Shown here one piece after another: positions 1 to 6,635 of a stretch of 13,899 bases of DNA; within the stretch, counting starts at the first letter, position 1; each line of letters opens with the position of its first letter. The notes under the pieces were generated by a model. It saw only the letters and a list, made by a program, of their open reading frames with translations, was not told the DNA's origin and did no database searches. The DNA comes from Bacillota bacterium (GTDB lineage: Bacteria > Bacillota > Clostridia > Peptostreptococcales > Anaerovoracaceae), in assembly GCA_016302925.1 (NCBI GenBank), contig JAEDMR010000033.1, positions 1-13,899 of the forward strand, read 5' to 3'. Position numbers and translations under genes: made by a program.

Positions 1-60
1 ATTTCTTTCAGATCCGGAATGCGGAAAAAAAGAGAAGTGCATTCGACGATGGCGACATGA
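1..60 (+). CDS. possible C-terminal tail of an upstream gene (partial)
   Basis: The first reading frame is open from the left edge to a TGA at 58-60 and would encode a basic tail ending in HSTMAT. That TGA overlaps the ATG of the next gene as ATGA, the same coupling used at 2227 and 11489 in this window, which is the main reason to suspect a real gene end. The fragment is too short to recognise a family. A second frame is also open across the edge and runs to a TAA at 146-148, so the call is tentative. Confidence 0.25.
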   Translation: MSFRSGMRKKREVHSTMAT

Positions 61-1025
61 AGAAAGAGGAATCCACCAGTTTTCAGGATTTCGAACATCA
101 CGACAGAATCGATTATCCGGCACCGGTGCTGCGTGTCACTGGAGGTAAGGGCGGAGAGGCACTGCTGATACTGGGACCGGAAAAGACATGTCTATATGAT
201 GCAGGTATGGCCTGCTTTGGTGACAAGCTGATTGAAAATATGGATTCTGTATTAAAAGAGAAAAGACGTACTCTGGATCTGGTGATTCTGTCCCACACGC
301 ATTATGATCACATCGGCGGACTGCCTTATGTTCTGAAGCGATGGCCGGAAGTACAGGTCTGTGCCAGCGAAAAGGCCAAACACGTCTTTGCAAGTACCGG
401 TGCCAGGGAAACCATGAAGAGACTGGGCGAGTATGCTGCCGGGAATTATGGAATTGACGATAAATTAATTATGGTCAATCCGCTCCGCGTGGACAGAATT
501 CTCCACGACGGGGACCGGATTGACCTTGGAATATCAGAAAATGGACAGTGCTCCTGGATTGAAGTGCTGGAAACAAAGGGACATACGGACTGCGCACTGA
601 CTTACCTGCTGCAGCCGGAAAAAATACTGTTTACCTGTGAATCGACTGGTGTGCTGGTTTCACCGGATCATATGGATGTGTCTGCACTGAAGAATTTCGA
701 TGAAACCATACGAGTGGCAGAAAGATTAAAAAAGATTGATTTTCGTGTTCTGATCTCACCACATTATGGGGTGGTTCCCACCTGGTTCAATGAGCAGTAT
801 TTTGACCTTTATATTAAGGCAGCCGGAAAAGAGAAGGCATTTATCCGAACTCTTGTGGAGGAAGGGAAAGGTTTCGATGAGATTCTCGAGGCACACCGGA
901 AGGAATACTGGAAAACAGGCAGAAGTGATACACAGCCTTTTGCAGCATATCGAATGAACACCGAAGCGGAAGTGAAACAGATTATTACGGAATATGGCCA
1001 AATGGACAGTTCCGAAGAATTATAA
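57..1025 (+). CDS. MBL-fold metallo-hydrolase
   Basis: A 322-residue cytoplasmic hydrolase of the metallo-beta-lactamase superfamily; these bind one or two metal ions and hydrolyse esters, lactones, thioesters or phosphodiesters. The signature HTHYDH is at residues 80-85 (H80, H82, D84, H85), the third metal histidine is in GHTDC (H176) and the last is in SPHYG (H236). The position usually held by the bridging aspartate is a glutamate (E195 in TCESTG), which may mark a subfamily. No signal peptide or membrane helix is seen. The ATG at 57 overlaps a possible upstream stop (ATGA) but lacks a clear ribosome binding site, and this frame stays open to the left edge without another start codon, so a start before the window is possible. 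An M20 hydrolase follows 29 bases later. Substrate unknown. Confidence 0.85.
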   Translation: MKKEESTSFQDFEHHDRIDYPAPVLRVTGGKGGEALLILGPEKTCLYDAGMACFGDKLIENMDSVLKEKRRTLDLVILSHTHYDHIGGLPYVLKRWPEVQVCASEKAKHVFASTGARETMKRLGEYAAGNYGIDDKLIMVNPLRVDRILHDGDRIDLGISENGQCSWIEVLETKGHTDCALTYLLQPEKILFTCESTGVLVSPDHMDVSALKNFDETIRVAERLKKIDFRVLISPHYGVVPTWFNEQYFDLYIKAAGKEKAFIRTLVEEGKGFDEILEAHRKEYWKTGRSDTQPFAAYRMNTEAEVKQIITEYGQMDSSEEL

Positions 1026-1054
1026 TTGCGTAAGTAACAGGAAAGGAGATTCAC

Positions 1055-2230
1055 ATGAAAAATTACGAAGGCATAAAAGCAGCACTGTTGAAAGCAGTGG
1101 AGGAGAATCTTTCGGCGGTCGCAGCATTAAGTGATGATCTGGCAGCCAATCCGGAGCTGTCCGGCGAGGAATATGAGACATCACGCAAACTGGTGGAACT
1201 GCTTCGGCAGAAGGGCTTTCAGGTTGAGTATCCGTATGCGGGTCTGGACACAGCCTTTCGGGGTGTCTGTGGACCGGATAACCATACATATAAGGTGGCT
1301 GTTTTGGCAGAATATGATGCACTTCCGGGCATCGGACATGCCTGCGGTCATAATGTGAGCGGTGCAATCAGTATGCTGGCAGCCATTGCCATGACAGAAC
1401 TGCAGGATGAACTGGACTGTGATGTTCATATTCTTGGAACTCCGAATGAAGAGATTGACGGTGCAAAGTGCGGCATGGTGGATCAGCATATCTTTGACAA
1501 TTATGATATGGCTATGATGATTCATCTCTATGACCAGAATCTGCTGTACTGCAAGCTGCTTGGCCTTCATCAGTATCTCTATACCTTCCACGGCAAGGCG
1601 GCCCACGCATCTGCAGCCCCTTGGGACGGTATCAATGCATTAAATGCGGCGCAGCTCATGTTCCATGGCATCGACATGATGCGGCAGCATGTGACGCCGG
1701 ATGTGAGAATGCATGGTGTATACAGAAACGGCGGTGCGGCACCGAATATCGTTCCGGAAGAAGCCAGCGCCGAGTTCTACTGGAGAGCGCTGGATAAGGA
1801 CTATCTCTTCGGCATTGATGAACGTGCAGATAAATGTGCAGAAGGCGCCTGCATGATGACGGGTGCCACCTGGGAGAAGGCACTGACGGCTGCTATGTAC
1901 GATACGATGAATAACAATGCTTCCGGCGTGGAAGCACTGCGGGAAGTATACGATGAACTGGGTATTGAGGTCAATGGCGACCATGATGCGATTTTCGGTT
2001 CTTCGGATATCGGAAATGTAAGCTTTATCTGCCCGACCTTCCATCCGACGCTGCAGCTGGTGGATCGGGGTGTTGCCATTCATACCAGAGATTTTGCGGC
2101 TGGAAATACGGGGGAAAGAGCCCATAAGACCATAGCCGATGGTGCAAAAGTCATCGGTCTGCAGATCGCAAAAATTTTCAGTGATGATGCAAGAATCAAA
2201 GCCATGAAAGAGGATTTTGCGAAGAAATGA
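1055..2230 (+). CDS. M20-family amidohydrolase / metallopeptidase
   Basis: A 391-residue zinc hydrolase of the M20 family, close in style to amidohydrolases that split N-acyl amino acids or aminobenzoyl-glutamate. Visible motifs are EYDALPGIGHACGHN at 86-100 with metal ligands expected in the HACGHN part, the acidic pair NEE at 131-133 (catalytic base and ligand), H157 in MIHLY, and the dimerisation-domain segment HGKAAHASAAPWDGINA at 179-195. A late histidine in the HTRD motif probably completes the metal site. Length is normal for the family and no signal peptide is seen, so it acts in the cytoplasm. The start is supported by AAAGGAG seven bases upstream. The stop overlaps the ATG of the transporter gene, implying translational coupling and a substrate or product carried by that transporter. 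The exact substrate cannot be read from sequence. Confidence 0.9.
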   Translation: MKNYEGIKAALLKAVEENLSAVAALSDDLAANPELSGEEYETSRKLVELLRQKGFQVEYPYAGLDTAFRGVCGPDNHTYKVAVLAEYDALPGIGHACGHNVSGAISMLAAIAMTELQDELDCDVHILGTPNEEIDGAKCGMVDQHIFDNYDMAMMIHLYDQNLLYCKLLGLHQYLYTFHGKAAHASAAPWDGINALNAAQLMFHGIDMMRQHVTPDVRMHGVYRNGGAAPNIVPEEASAEFYWRALDKDYLFGIDERADKCAEGACMMTGATWEKALTAAMYDTMNNNASGVEALREVYDELGIEVNGDHDAIFGSSDIGNVSFICPTFHPTLQLVDRGVAIHTRDFAAGNTGERAHKTIADGAKVIGLQIAKIFSDDARIKAMKEDFAKK

Positions 2231-3474
2231 ATCTGATTGCCCAATACAGGGGTCTGCCGCGGCAAGTGTACATCATCTGCTGCGCGCGGATCATCACCGC
2301 CATGGGAGCGTTTATTTTTTCCTTCACGACGCTTCTTATGACCGGTATTCTCGGCATGTCCGAAATCGCAGCAGGCTATATGTCCGTAGCCTCTTCACTT
2401 TCCAGCCTATGCGGGGCGGTGCTCTGCGGCAGACTGGCCGACCGATTCGACCGGAAAACCGTTTTGCTTACGATTATGACAGTCAATATTGTGAATCTGT
2501 TTCTGGGTGGGATTGTGGTGTTTCACAGAATCGTTCTGGTGAATATTCTGATCCAGAGCTTCTGCTTCAGCGGTTTTATTCCGGTACTGGCGGCCATGAT
2601 CAGTGACGTGACCACAGAGGTAAACCGGAAGGAAAGCTTTTCGCTGCTGTATTTATGCATAAACATCGGCTATTCCATGGGGCAGGTCATCGCAGGACAG
2701 CTGTTTTACAATTACACCCGCTGGATCTTCTGGGGGCAGGGGATTGCTTTTTCTCTGTCTGCCGGTGTATTGTTCTTCTTTCTGAAGGATATGCCGTCCA
2801 TCCGGGAGATTCAGAGACTGCAGTCTGTACAGAATCCGTCAGAGGTAAGTCAGGTTAACGAAGAGCGAGGCGGTTTCCTGAAGGCGTTCTGCAGAGATAA
2901 GGTACTGGTGATTTTTCTTCTGGCCATTATACTGGTGCAGTATTGCCATTCGGAAATCTCTTATCTGATGCCGCTGCAGCTTTCCCATTTTTTTGGCCTG
3001 GAAATTTCAGCGAAATGGAATTCCTATTTGTGGTTTACCAACGGCGTCAGCTGCATTCTGCTGACACCGGTGCTCCTTTCACTGACGAGGAGGCAAAGCC
3101 AGATTGTAAACGTTACGATTGCAGCAGTGACTTATGTGATCGGCATGGGAGGTTTTTATTTCCTCAGGGATGCGGGAACTTTGTGGCTGGTTTTTATTTT
3201 TACCGTAATCTGGACTGCAGGAGAGGTTCTGGTCAGCACCGGGACCGGCGTATTCATCGCAGACCGGGCGGCACCGCAGTACCGTGCAAGATATCAGTCA
3301 CTGTACAGTCTGTCCAGCGATCTGGGCCGCTGCATGGGTCCGCTGACCATGGGATATGTCCTTCAGGTTTTTACTTATGCACAGGGGTGGATCGTAACAG
3401 CCTGTGTCAGCCTGACAGCGGTGGTGATTCTGCAGCTTTGCCGCAGATATTACAATCTGGAACGAAAAAAATAA
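2227..3474 (+). CDS. MFS transporter
   Basis: A 415-residue integral membrane protein of the major facilitator superfamily, which moves small molecules by proton or ion coupling. About twelve hydrophobic segments are visible, split in two halves by a hydrophilic loop near residues 190-225. The family's motif A is clear between helices 2 and 3 as GRLADRFDRK (residues 68-77). The layout resembles the DHA1 drug or metabolite antiporters, but substrate and direction cannot be assigned. The ATG overlaps the stop of the M20 hydrolase gene (ATGA), so the two are probably made together, and the gene ends directly at a terminator hairpin. The coupling suggests import of the hydrolase's substrate or export of its product. 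Confidence 0.9.
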   Translation: MNLIAQYRGLPRQVYIICCARIITAMGAFIFSFTTLLMTGILGMSEIAAGYMSVASSLSSLCGAVLCGRLADRFDRKTVLLTIMTVNIVNLFLGGIVVFHRIVLVNILIQSFCFSGFIPVLAAMISDVTTEVNRKESFSLLYLCINIGYSMGQVIAGQLFYNYTRWIFWGQGIAFSLSAGVLFFFLKDMPSIREIQRLQSVQNPSEVSQVNEERGGFLKAFCRDKVLVIFLLAIILVQYCHSEISYLMPLQLSHFFGLEISAKWNSYLWFTNGVSCILLTPVLLSLTRRQSQIVNVTIAAVTYVIGMGGFYFLRDAGTLWLVFIFTVIWTAGEVLVSTGTGVFIADRAAPQYRARYQSLYSLSSDLGRCMGPLTMGYVLQVFTYAQGWIVTACVSLTAVVILQLCRRYYNLERKK

Positions 3475-3507
3475 CCCTGCTGAGCGTCGCACCCGGCAGG
3501 GTTTTTC
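3473..3507. terminator. bidirectional intrinsic terminator between convergent genes
   Basis: The arms AACCCTGC (3473-3480) and GCAGGGTT (3496-3503) form an 8-bp stem that overlaps the stop codon of the MFS gene. A T run follows on the plus strand, and a run of A on the left (3465-3471) becomes a T run on the minus strand. The hairpin can therefore stop both the transporter operon and the cysteine-rich gene coming from the right. Confidence 0.8.
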
Positions 3508-3528
3508 TTCGGTCTGAAATATCTGTTT

Positions 3529-4605
3529 TTATCTTCTCGGCTGCGGACGGCCGGAACGGCCGGAGCGGTTTCTGCAAGGATCACATCCGTCATCACAGGA
3601 ATCACAGCAGTCACAGCAATCACGATCATCACATGGGTCGCAGCAATCTTTGCAGCCACAGGATTCTTCTGCTTCGGTTTCCTCTCTGCCGGCTTCTCTG
3701 CAGTTTTCTCTGGTATCCTCCGGCCGGATCTGGTTTGGAAACAGGCCAGGGAACGTCTGGCAGATTGCATTCTGCTGAATCGGTGCCTGCACGAAACCGG
3801 TGGACAGTACGCAGAGCTGTACGGGCACCACAATCTTTTTCTCGCAGGTTACACAGATGGCGATAATCAGGTTGGCAGTAACGGTACCGTCACCATCAAT
3901 ACACAGATCCCGTCCGTGGTTATTGGTCGCCAGCCTGGATTCACATGCGGAGTTGCAGAATTCAGTAAATCGCGGCAGAAATGCTGTATCGATGGCAGAT
4001 GGCATACAGATCTCAAAGAAATTTGTAAGTACGAGAGGCTGTTCTTCCTCTGCCACGTTCACTTCGGCACAAACTGTAAAGATCGAATCATTGTTGCAGC
4101 TGTCACAGAGCAGCAGATCCAGTTCAATGATGACATTTCCGGTGATACAGATATTCTGTGTACCGAAAATCGGAGTACCCATGCATTGGTCATCGCAGCT
4201 GGTAGTATCTGCAAAAAGCAGTTTTTCTGAAAAATTTCCGTCTGCGCCGACTGCAGTGAGAATGTCGCCGGCACTGTTTCTTAAAAATGTGGCACCGGAA
4301 ATACTGGTGTGCACATCAAGTTTCAGATTGGATGGATCATCGACGTTATCCGGGTTGAATTTCCGCCTGCAGCGAATATCAACCACTCGTTTGATACGGT
4401 GTCCGCACGGGATGCGGGGGGAGAACTCCTGTCCGCTGACGCTCTTCATACCCTGAAGATGGAACGCTACGGCATCATAAACTTTCTGCACGTAGATGGG
4501 TTCTGACTTCAGACTGCTGATATCGCCGTCGAAGTGACAAAGCACGTTGGAATTGCAGCAGTTTTGAAAGAGGTCCGGGGATACTCTTCCGCCAAAGCAG
4601 CTCAT
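3529..4605 (-). CDS. cysteine-rich probable spore coat protein
   Basis: A 358-residue protein with no family I recognise. It holds 33 cysteines, 12 of them in a Cys/Asp tail at 316-344 (pattern CGCKDCC, CDPCDD, CCDCCDSC), followed by an Arg/Ser/Gly-rich end. The body is rich in beta-type alternating hydrophobics and contains two similar segments, ITGNVIIELDLLLCDSC near 154-170 and VTANLIIAICVTCEKK near 242-257. There is no signal peptide, so it is made in the cytoplasm. The start was placed at the internal ATG (4605) because AAGGAGG lies 8 bases before it; the frame is open 15 codons further upstream without such a site. A SigK-type promoter precedes it, and SigK acts in the mother cell late in sporulation. 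Coat or outer-layer function is inferred from promoter and composition, not homology; a metal-binding protein is the main alternative. Confidence 0.8.
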   Translation of the reverse strand: MSCFGGRVSPDLFQNCCNSNVLCHFDGDISSLKSEPIYVQKVYDAVAFHLQGMKSVSGQEFSPRIPCGHRIKRVVDIRCRRKFNPDNVDDPSNLKLDVHTSISGATFLRNSAGDILTAVGADGNFSEKLLFADTTSCDDQCMGTPIFGTQNICITGNVIIELDLLLCDSCNNDSIFTVCAEVNVAEEEQPLVLTNFFEICMPSAIDTAFLPRFTEFCNSACESRLATNNHGRDLCIDGDGTVTANLIIAICVTCEKKIVVPVQLCVLSTGFVQAPIQQNAICQTFPGLFPNQIRPEDTRENCREAGREETEAEESCGCKDCCDPCDDRDCCDCCDSCDDGCDPCRNRSGRSGRPQPRR

Positions 4606-4664
4606 ATGGTATACCTCCTTAAATGGTCTATTTGTTCGAGAATAGTCCAAAGTTCTTTCTTTGA

Positions 4665-4693
4665 TAGTATATGAATTTCTCTGAAAGTGTGTT
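4665..4693 (-). promoter_or_regulatory. predicted SigK (late sporulation) promoter
   Basis: On the minus strand the sequence reads AACA, 16 bases, then CATATACTA. This fits the Bacillus SigK consensus as I know it (mACm, 16-17 bases, CATAnnnTA) at every fixed position. It would start transcription near 4658, about 50 bases before the ATG at 4605. The -10 also resembles the SigE consensus, but no SigE-type -35 is found at the right distance. Confidence 0.65.
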
Positions 4694-4698
4694 ACAAT
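4690..4698 (+). promoter_or_regulatory. extended -10 SigA-type promoter
   Basis: TGTTACAAT is an extended -10 element (TG, one base, TACAAT). The -35 region at the usual distance is poor, as is common with extended -10 promoters. Transcription would start near 4705 and feed the small membrane protein and M16 protease genes. The element overlaps the -35 of the opposing SigK-type promoter. Confidence 0.5.
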
Positions 4699-4750
4699 AT
4701 AAAATTATGAGTCTGCCTCACTGCGGGGCATGAAAAAGGTGAATGGAAAC

Positions 4751-4924
4751 ATGAATAAAACAGGAATTGTGATGCTGCTGATTCTGATCTGCGTATTTTT
4801 TCTGATCATCTGGTCGGCAGACATCGTCGGCAGCCAGTTTGGAAAAAAAGGAGAACTTCTTGCGCTTTCGGCAGTGGCTGTGGTACTGCTGATTGGATTT
4901 ATCAAATCGAAAGGGGAAAAATAA
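4751..4924 (+). CDS. small two-helix membrane protein
   Basis: A 57-residue hydrophobic protein of no recognised family. Two membrane helices are visible, about residues 5-21 and 35-51, joined by a short loop containing GSQFGKKGE, with a basic C-terminal end (KSKGEK). An ATG at 4730 in the same frame would add seven residues, but it has no ribosome binding site. The ATG at 4751 has AAGGTGA nine bases upstream, so it is preferred. The gene lies just after an extended -10 promoter and ends two bases before the M16 protease start, so the two are likely co-transcribed and perhaps functionally linked. Its role is unknown. Confidence 0.65.
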   Translation: MNKTGIVMLLILICVFFLIIWSADIVGSQFGKKGELLALSAVAVVLLIGFIKSKGEK

Positions 4925-4926
4925 AC

Positions 4927-6183
4927 ATGAGTCAGATCAATATTCATACATTATCCTGCGGCACCCGTGTCGTGATGGAAAAGATACCATATGTTCAGTC
5001 GGTTGCCATCGGTATCTGGGTGAAAGCCGGGGCCGTCAACGAAGAAGCCAGGTATGCCGGTGTTTCTCATTACATAGAGCATATGATGTTCAAGGGAACC
5101 GAGACCCGAAGTGCCAGAGAAATCGCTGCGGATATCGACAAAATCGGCGGTCAGATGAACGCATTTACGGGAAAGGAAGCCACCTGCTACTATGTGAAAG
5201 TGCTGCGTGAGAATTTTGAGAAGGGGGCAGAGGTTCTGCTGGATATGCTGAACCATTCTGTCTTCGACAAAGAAGAGATGAAAAAAGAACGCCAGGTCAT
5301 CTGCGAAGAAATCAAGATGACCCAGGATCAGCCGGACGATCTGGCTCACGATACCATCGGCGAGATGATGTTTTCCGGAGATCCACTGGGCAACTCCATC
5401 ATCGGTACGCCCACATCCCTGAACCGGATCAGCCGGAGAGTCCTGACAGAGTATAAGGATGCCCAGTACACCCGGGATTCCATTGTGGTTGCAGTGGCAG
5501 GCAATCTGGATGAAGACGCAGTCTGTGCATACCTGGAGGGAAAATTTGCATCCCTGCGGGCAGAAAAATCGGTGCCGGTCCGGCAGGAAACACCATACGA
5601 AAGGAAATGCCGCGTTCTGGTGAAGGATATTCAGCAGTCCCATCTGTGTCTTGCCACCCGGGCCATCGCGCTGGATGATTCCCGTTATTATGCTTTCTCC
5701 ATTTTGAACAATGTCATGGGCGGAAGTATGAGTTCCCGTCTTTTCCAGAACATCCGCGAGGAAAAGGGACTGGCATACAGTGTATATTCCATGCTGAGTG
5801 CCTACAGCACCAACGGTTACTATACGATTTATGCCGGCGTTTCGCACGACAAAATCCACCGTGCCATCGATGGAATCCGGGAGGAGCTGGAGGTTCTGGG
5901 ACGCCATGGGATTACGGAGGAGGAACTGTCCGCATCCAGAGAACAACTGAAAAGCAGCTATATTTTCGGCCAGGAAAATGTAGCCAGCCGGATGTTTTCC
6001 ATCGGAAAGAGCCTGACTTTGCTGGGTAAGGTATATACGCCGGAGGAAGTGCTGGACAGCTTAAACGCTGTAACTCAGGAGGATATTGAGGAAGTGAAGC
6101 AGCTGATTTGTGATATGGATCGGTATTCTGCGGTTGCTGTTACAGAGAAAAGGATCAATCTGAAATCCATGATGGAGGGTTAA
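4927..6183 (+). CDS. M16-family zinc peptidase (insulinase / processing-peptidase type)
   Basis: A 418-residue M16 metallopeptidase, related to mitochondrial processing peptidase beta and Bacillus MlpA/YmxG. The inverted zinc motif HYIEH is at 48-52 (H48, catalytic E51, H52), and the distal glutamate ligand is in ICEEI around 127-128, the normal spacing. The segment GGSMSSRLFQNIREEKGLAY starting near residue 265 is the conserved C-terminal half motif with R and Y residues that hold the substrate. It has the usual length for single-unit bacterial members, which form dimers and degrade or trim peptides inside the cell. No signal peptide is seen. AAGGGG lies ten bases before the ATG. It sits between a small membrane protein gene and dut, which starts six bases after its stop. 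Its natural substrate is not known. Confidence 0.92.
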   Translation: MSQINIHTLSCGTRVVMEKIPYVQSVAIGIWVKAGAVNEEARYAGVSHYIEHMMFKGTETRSAREIAADIDKIGGQMNAFTGKEATCYYVKVLRENFEKGAEVLLDMLNHSVFDKEEMKKERQVICEEIKMTQDQPDDLAHDTIGEMMFSGDPLGNSIIGTPTSLNRISRRVLTEYKDAQYTRDSIVVAVAGNLDEDAVCAYLEGKFASLRAEKSVPVRQETPYERKCRVLVKDIQQSHLCLATRAIALDDSRYYAFSILNNVMGGSMSSRLFQNIREEKGLAYSVYSMLSAYSTNGYYTIYAGVSHDKIHRAIDGIREELEVLGRHGITEEELSASREQLKSSYIFGQENVASRMFSIGKSLTLLGKVYTPEEVLDSLNAVTQEDIEEVKQLICDMDRYSAVAVTEKRINLKSMMEG

Positions 6184-6188
6184 CTGAT

Positions 6189-6635
6189 ATGGGGGACAGA
6201 GTCTGTGTGAAATTTGTAAGTAAGAGCGGCAGGCTTCCTGCATATGAAACAGCAGGATCGGCCGGTGCGGATCTTCGTGCATATCTGCCGGATGGTGATG
6301 TTATTCTGGAGCCGGGTGAAAGAAAGCTCATCCCTACGGGTCTGTTTTCACAGCTGCCTGCGGGGATGGAAGCCCAGATCCGCGCCCGTTCCGGTCTTTC
6401 AATCCGCCATGGCATCTGTCTGATCAACGGCGTGGGAACGGTGGACAGTGATTACCGTGGGGAATGGAATGTGGCGCTGGTGAACCTGGGACAGGAGCCG
6501 TTTACAATTTCTGACGGTGACCGGATTGCTCAGGTGGTATTTTCCAGATATGAGCAGCCGGATTTCCTGCAGACAGAAATCATTGATGAAACGGAACGCG
6601 GAGATGGCGGTTTCGGCCATACCGGCGTGAAATAA
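6189..6635 (+). CDS. dut: deoxyuridine 5'-triphosphate nucleotidohydrolase (dUTPase)
   Basis: Hydrolyses dUTP to dUMP and diphosphate, keeping uracil out of DNA and supplying dUMP for thymidylate synthesis. All five motifs of the trimeric dUTPase family are visible in 148 residues: I AGSAGADLR (22-30), II RSGLSIRHG (67-75), III NGVGTVDSDYRGE (80-92, with catalytic Asp86), IV GDRIAQVVF (110-118) and V RGDGGFGHTG (137-146). The length is typical. GGAGGG about nine bases upstream supports the start. The stop is followed immediately by the dgt start, so the two nucleotide-pool enzymes are almost certainly in one transcript. Confidence 0.96.
   Translation: MGDRVCVKFVSKSGRLPAYETAGSAGADLRAYLPDGDVILEPGERKLIPTGLFSQLPAGMEAQIRARSGLSIRHGICLINGVGTVDSDYRGEWNVALVNLGQEPFTISDGDRIAQVVFSRYEQPDFLQTEIIDETERGDGGFGHTGVK

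Noticed and set aside
3585..3660. Repeated ATCACAG-like units that resemble a short-repeat array
   Set aside because: They are the codons of the Cys/Asp tail (TGT GAT, TGC TGT) on the minus strand; units are irregular and there are no spacers, so not CRISPR.
2943..3866. Plus-strand 307-codon open frame over the end of the MFS gene and into the cysteine-rich gene
   Set aside because: It runs across the MFS reading frame, a terminator and an antisense gene, and its translation has no family motifs; a frame shadow.
3800..4456. Plus-strand 218-codon open frame opposite the cysteine-rich gene
   Set aside because: No ribosome binding site or recognisable domain; the opposite strand has a strong start, promoter and consistent composition.
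4730..4750. Earlier ATG for the small membrane protein
   Set aside because: No ribosome binding site before it, whereas the ATG at 4751 has AAGGTGA at good spacing.
4951..5946. Minus-strand 331-codon open frame opposite the M16 protease
   Set aside because: Lies wholly inside a gene with clear M16 motifs; its translation has no family features.
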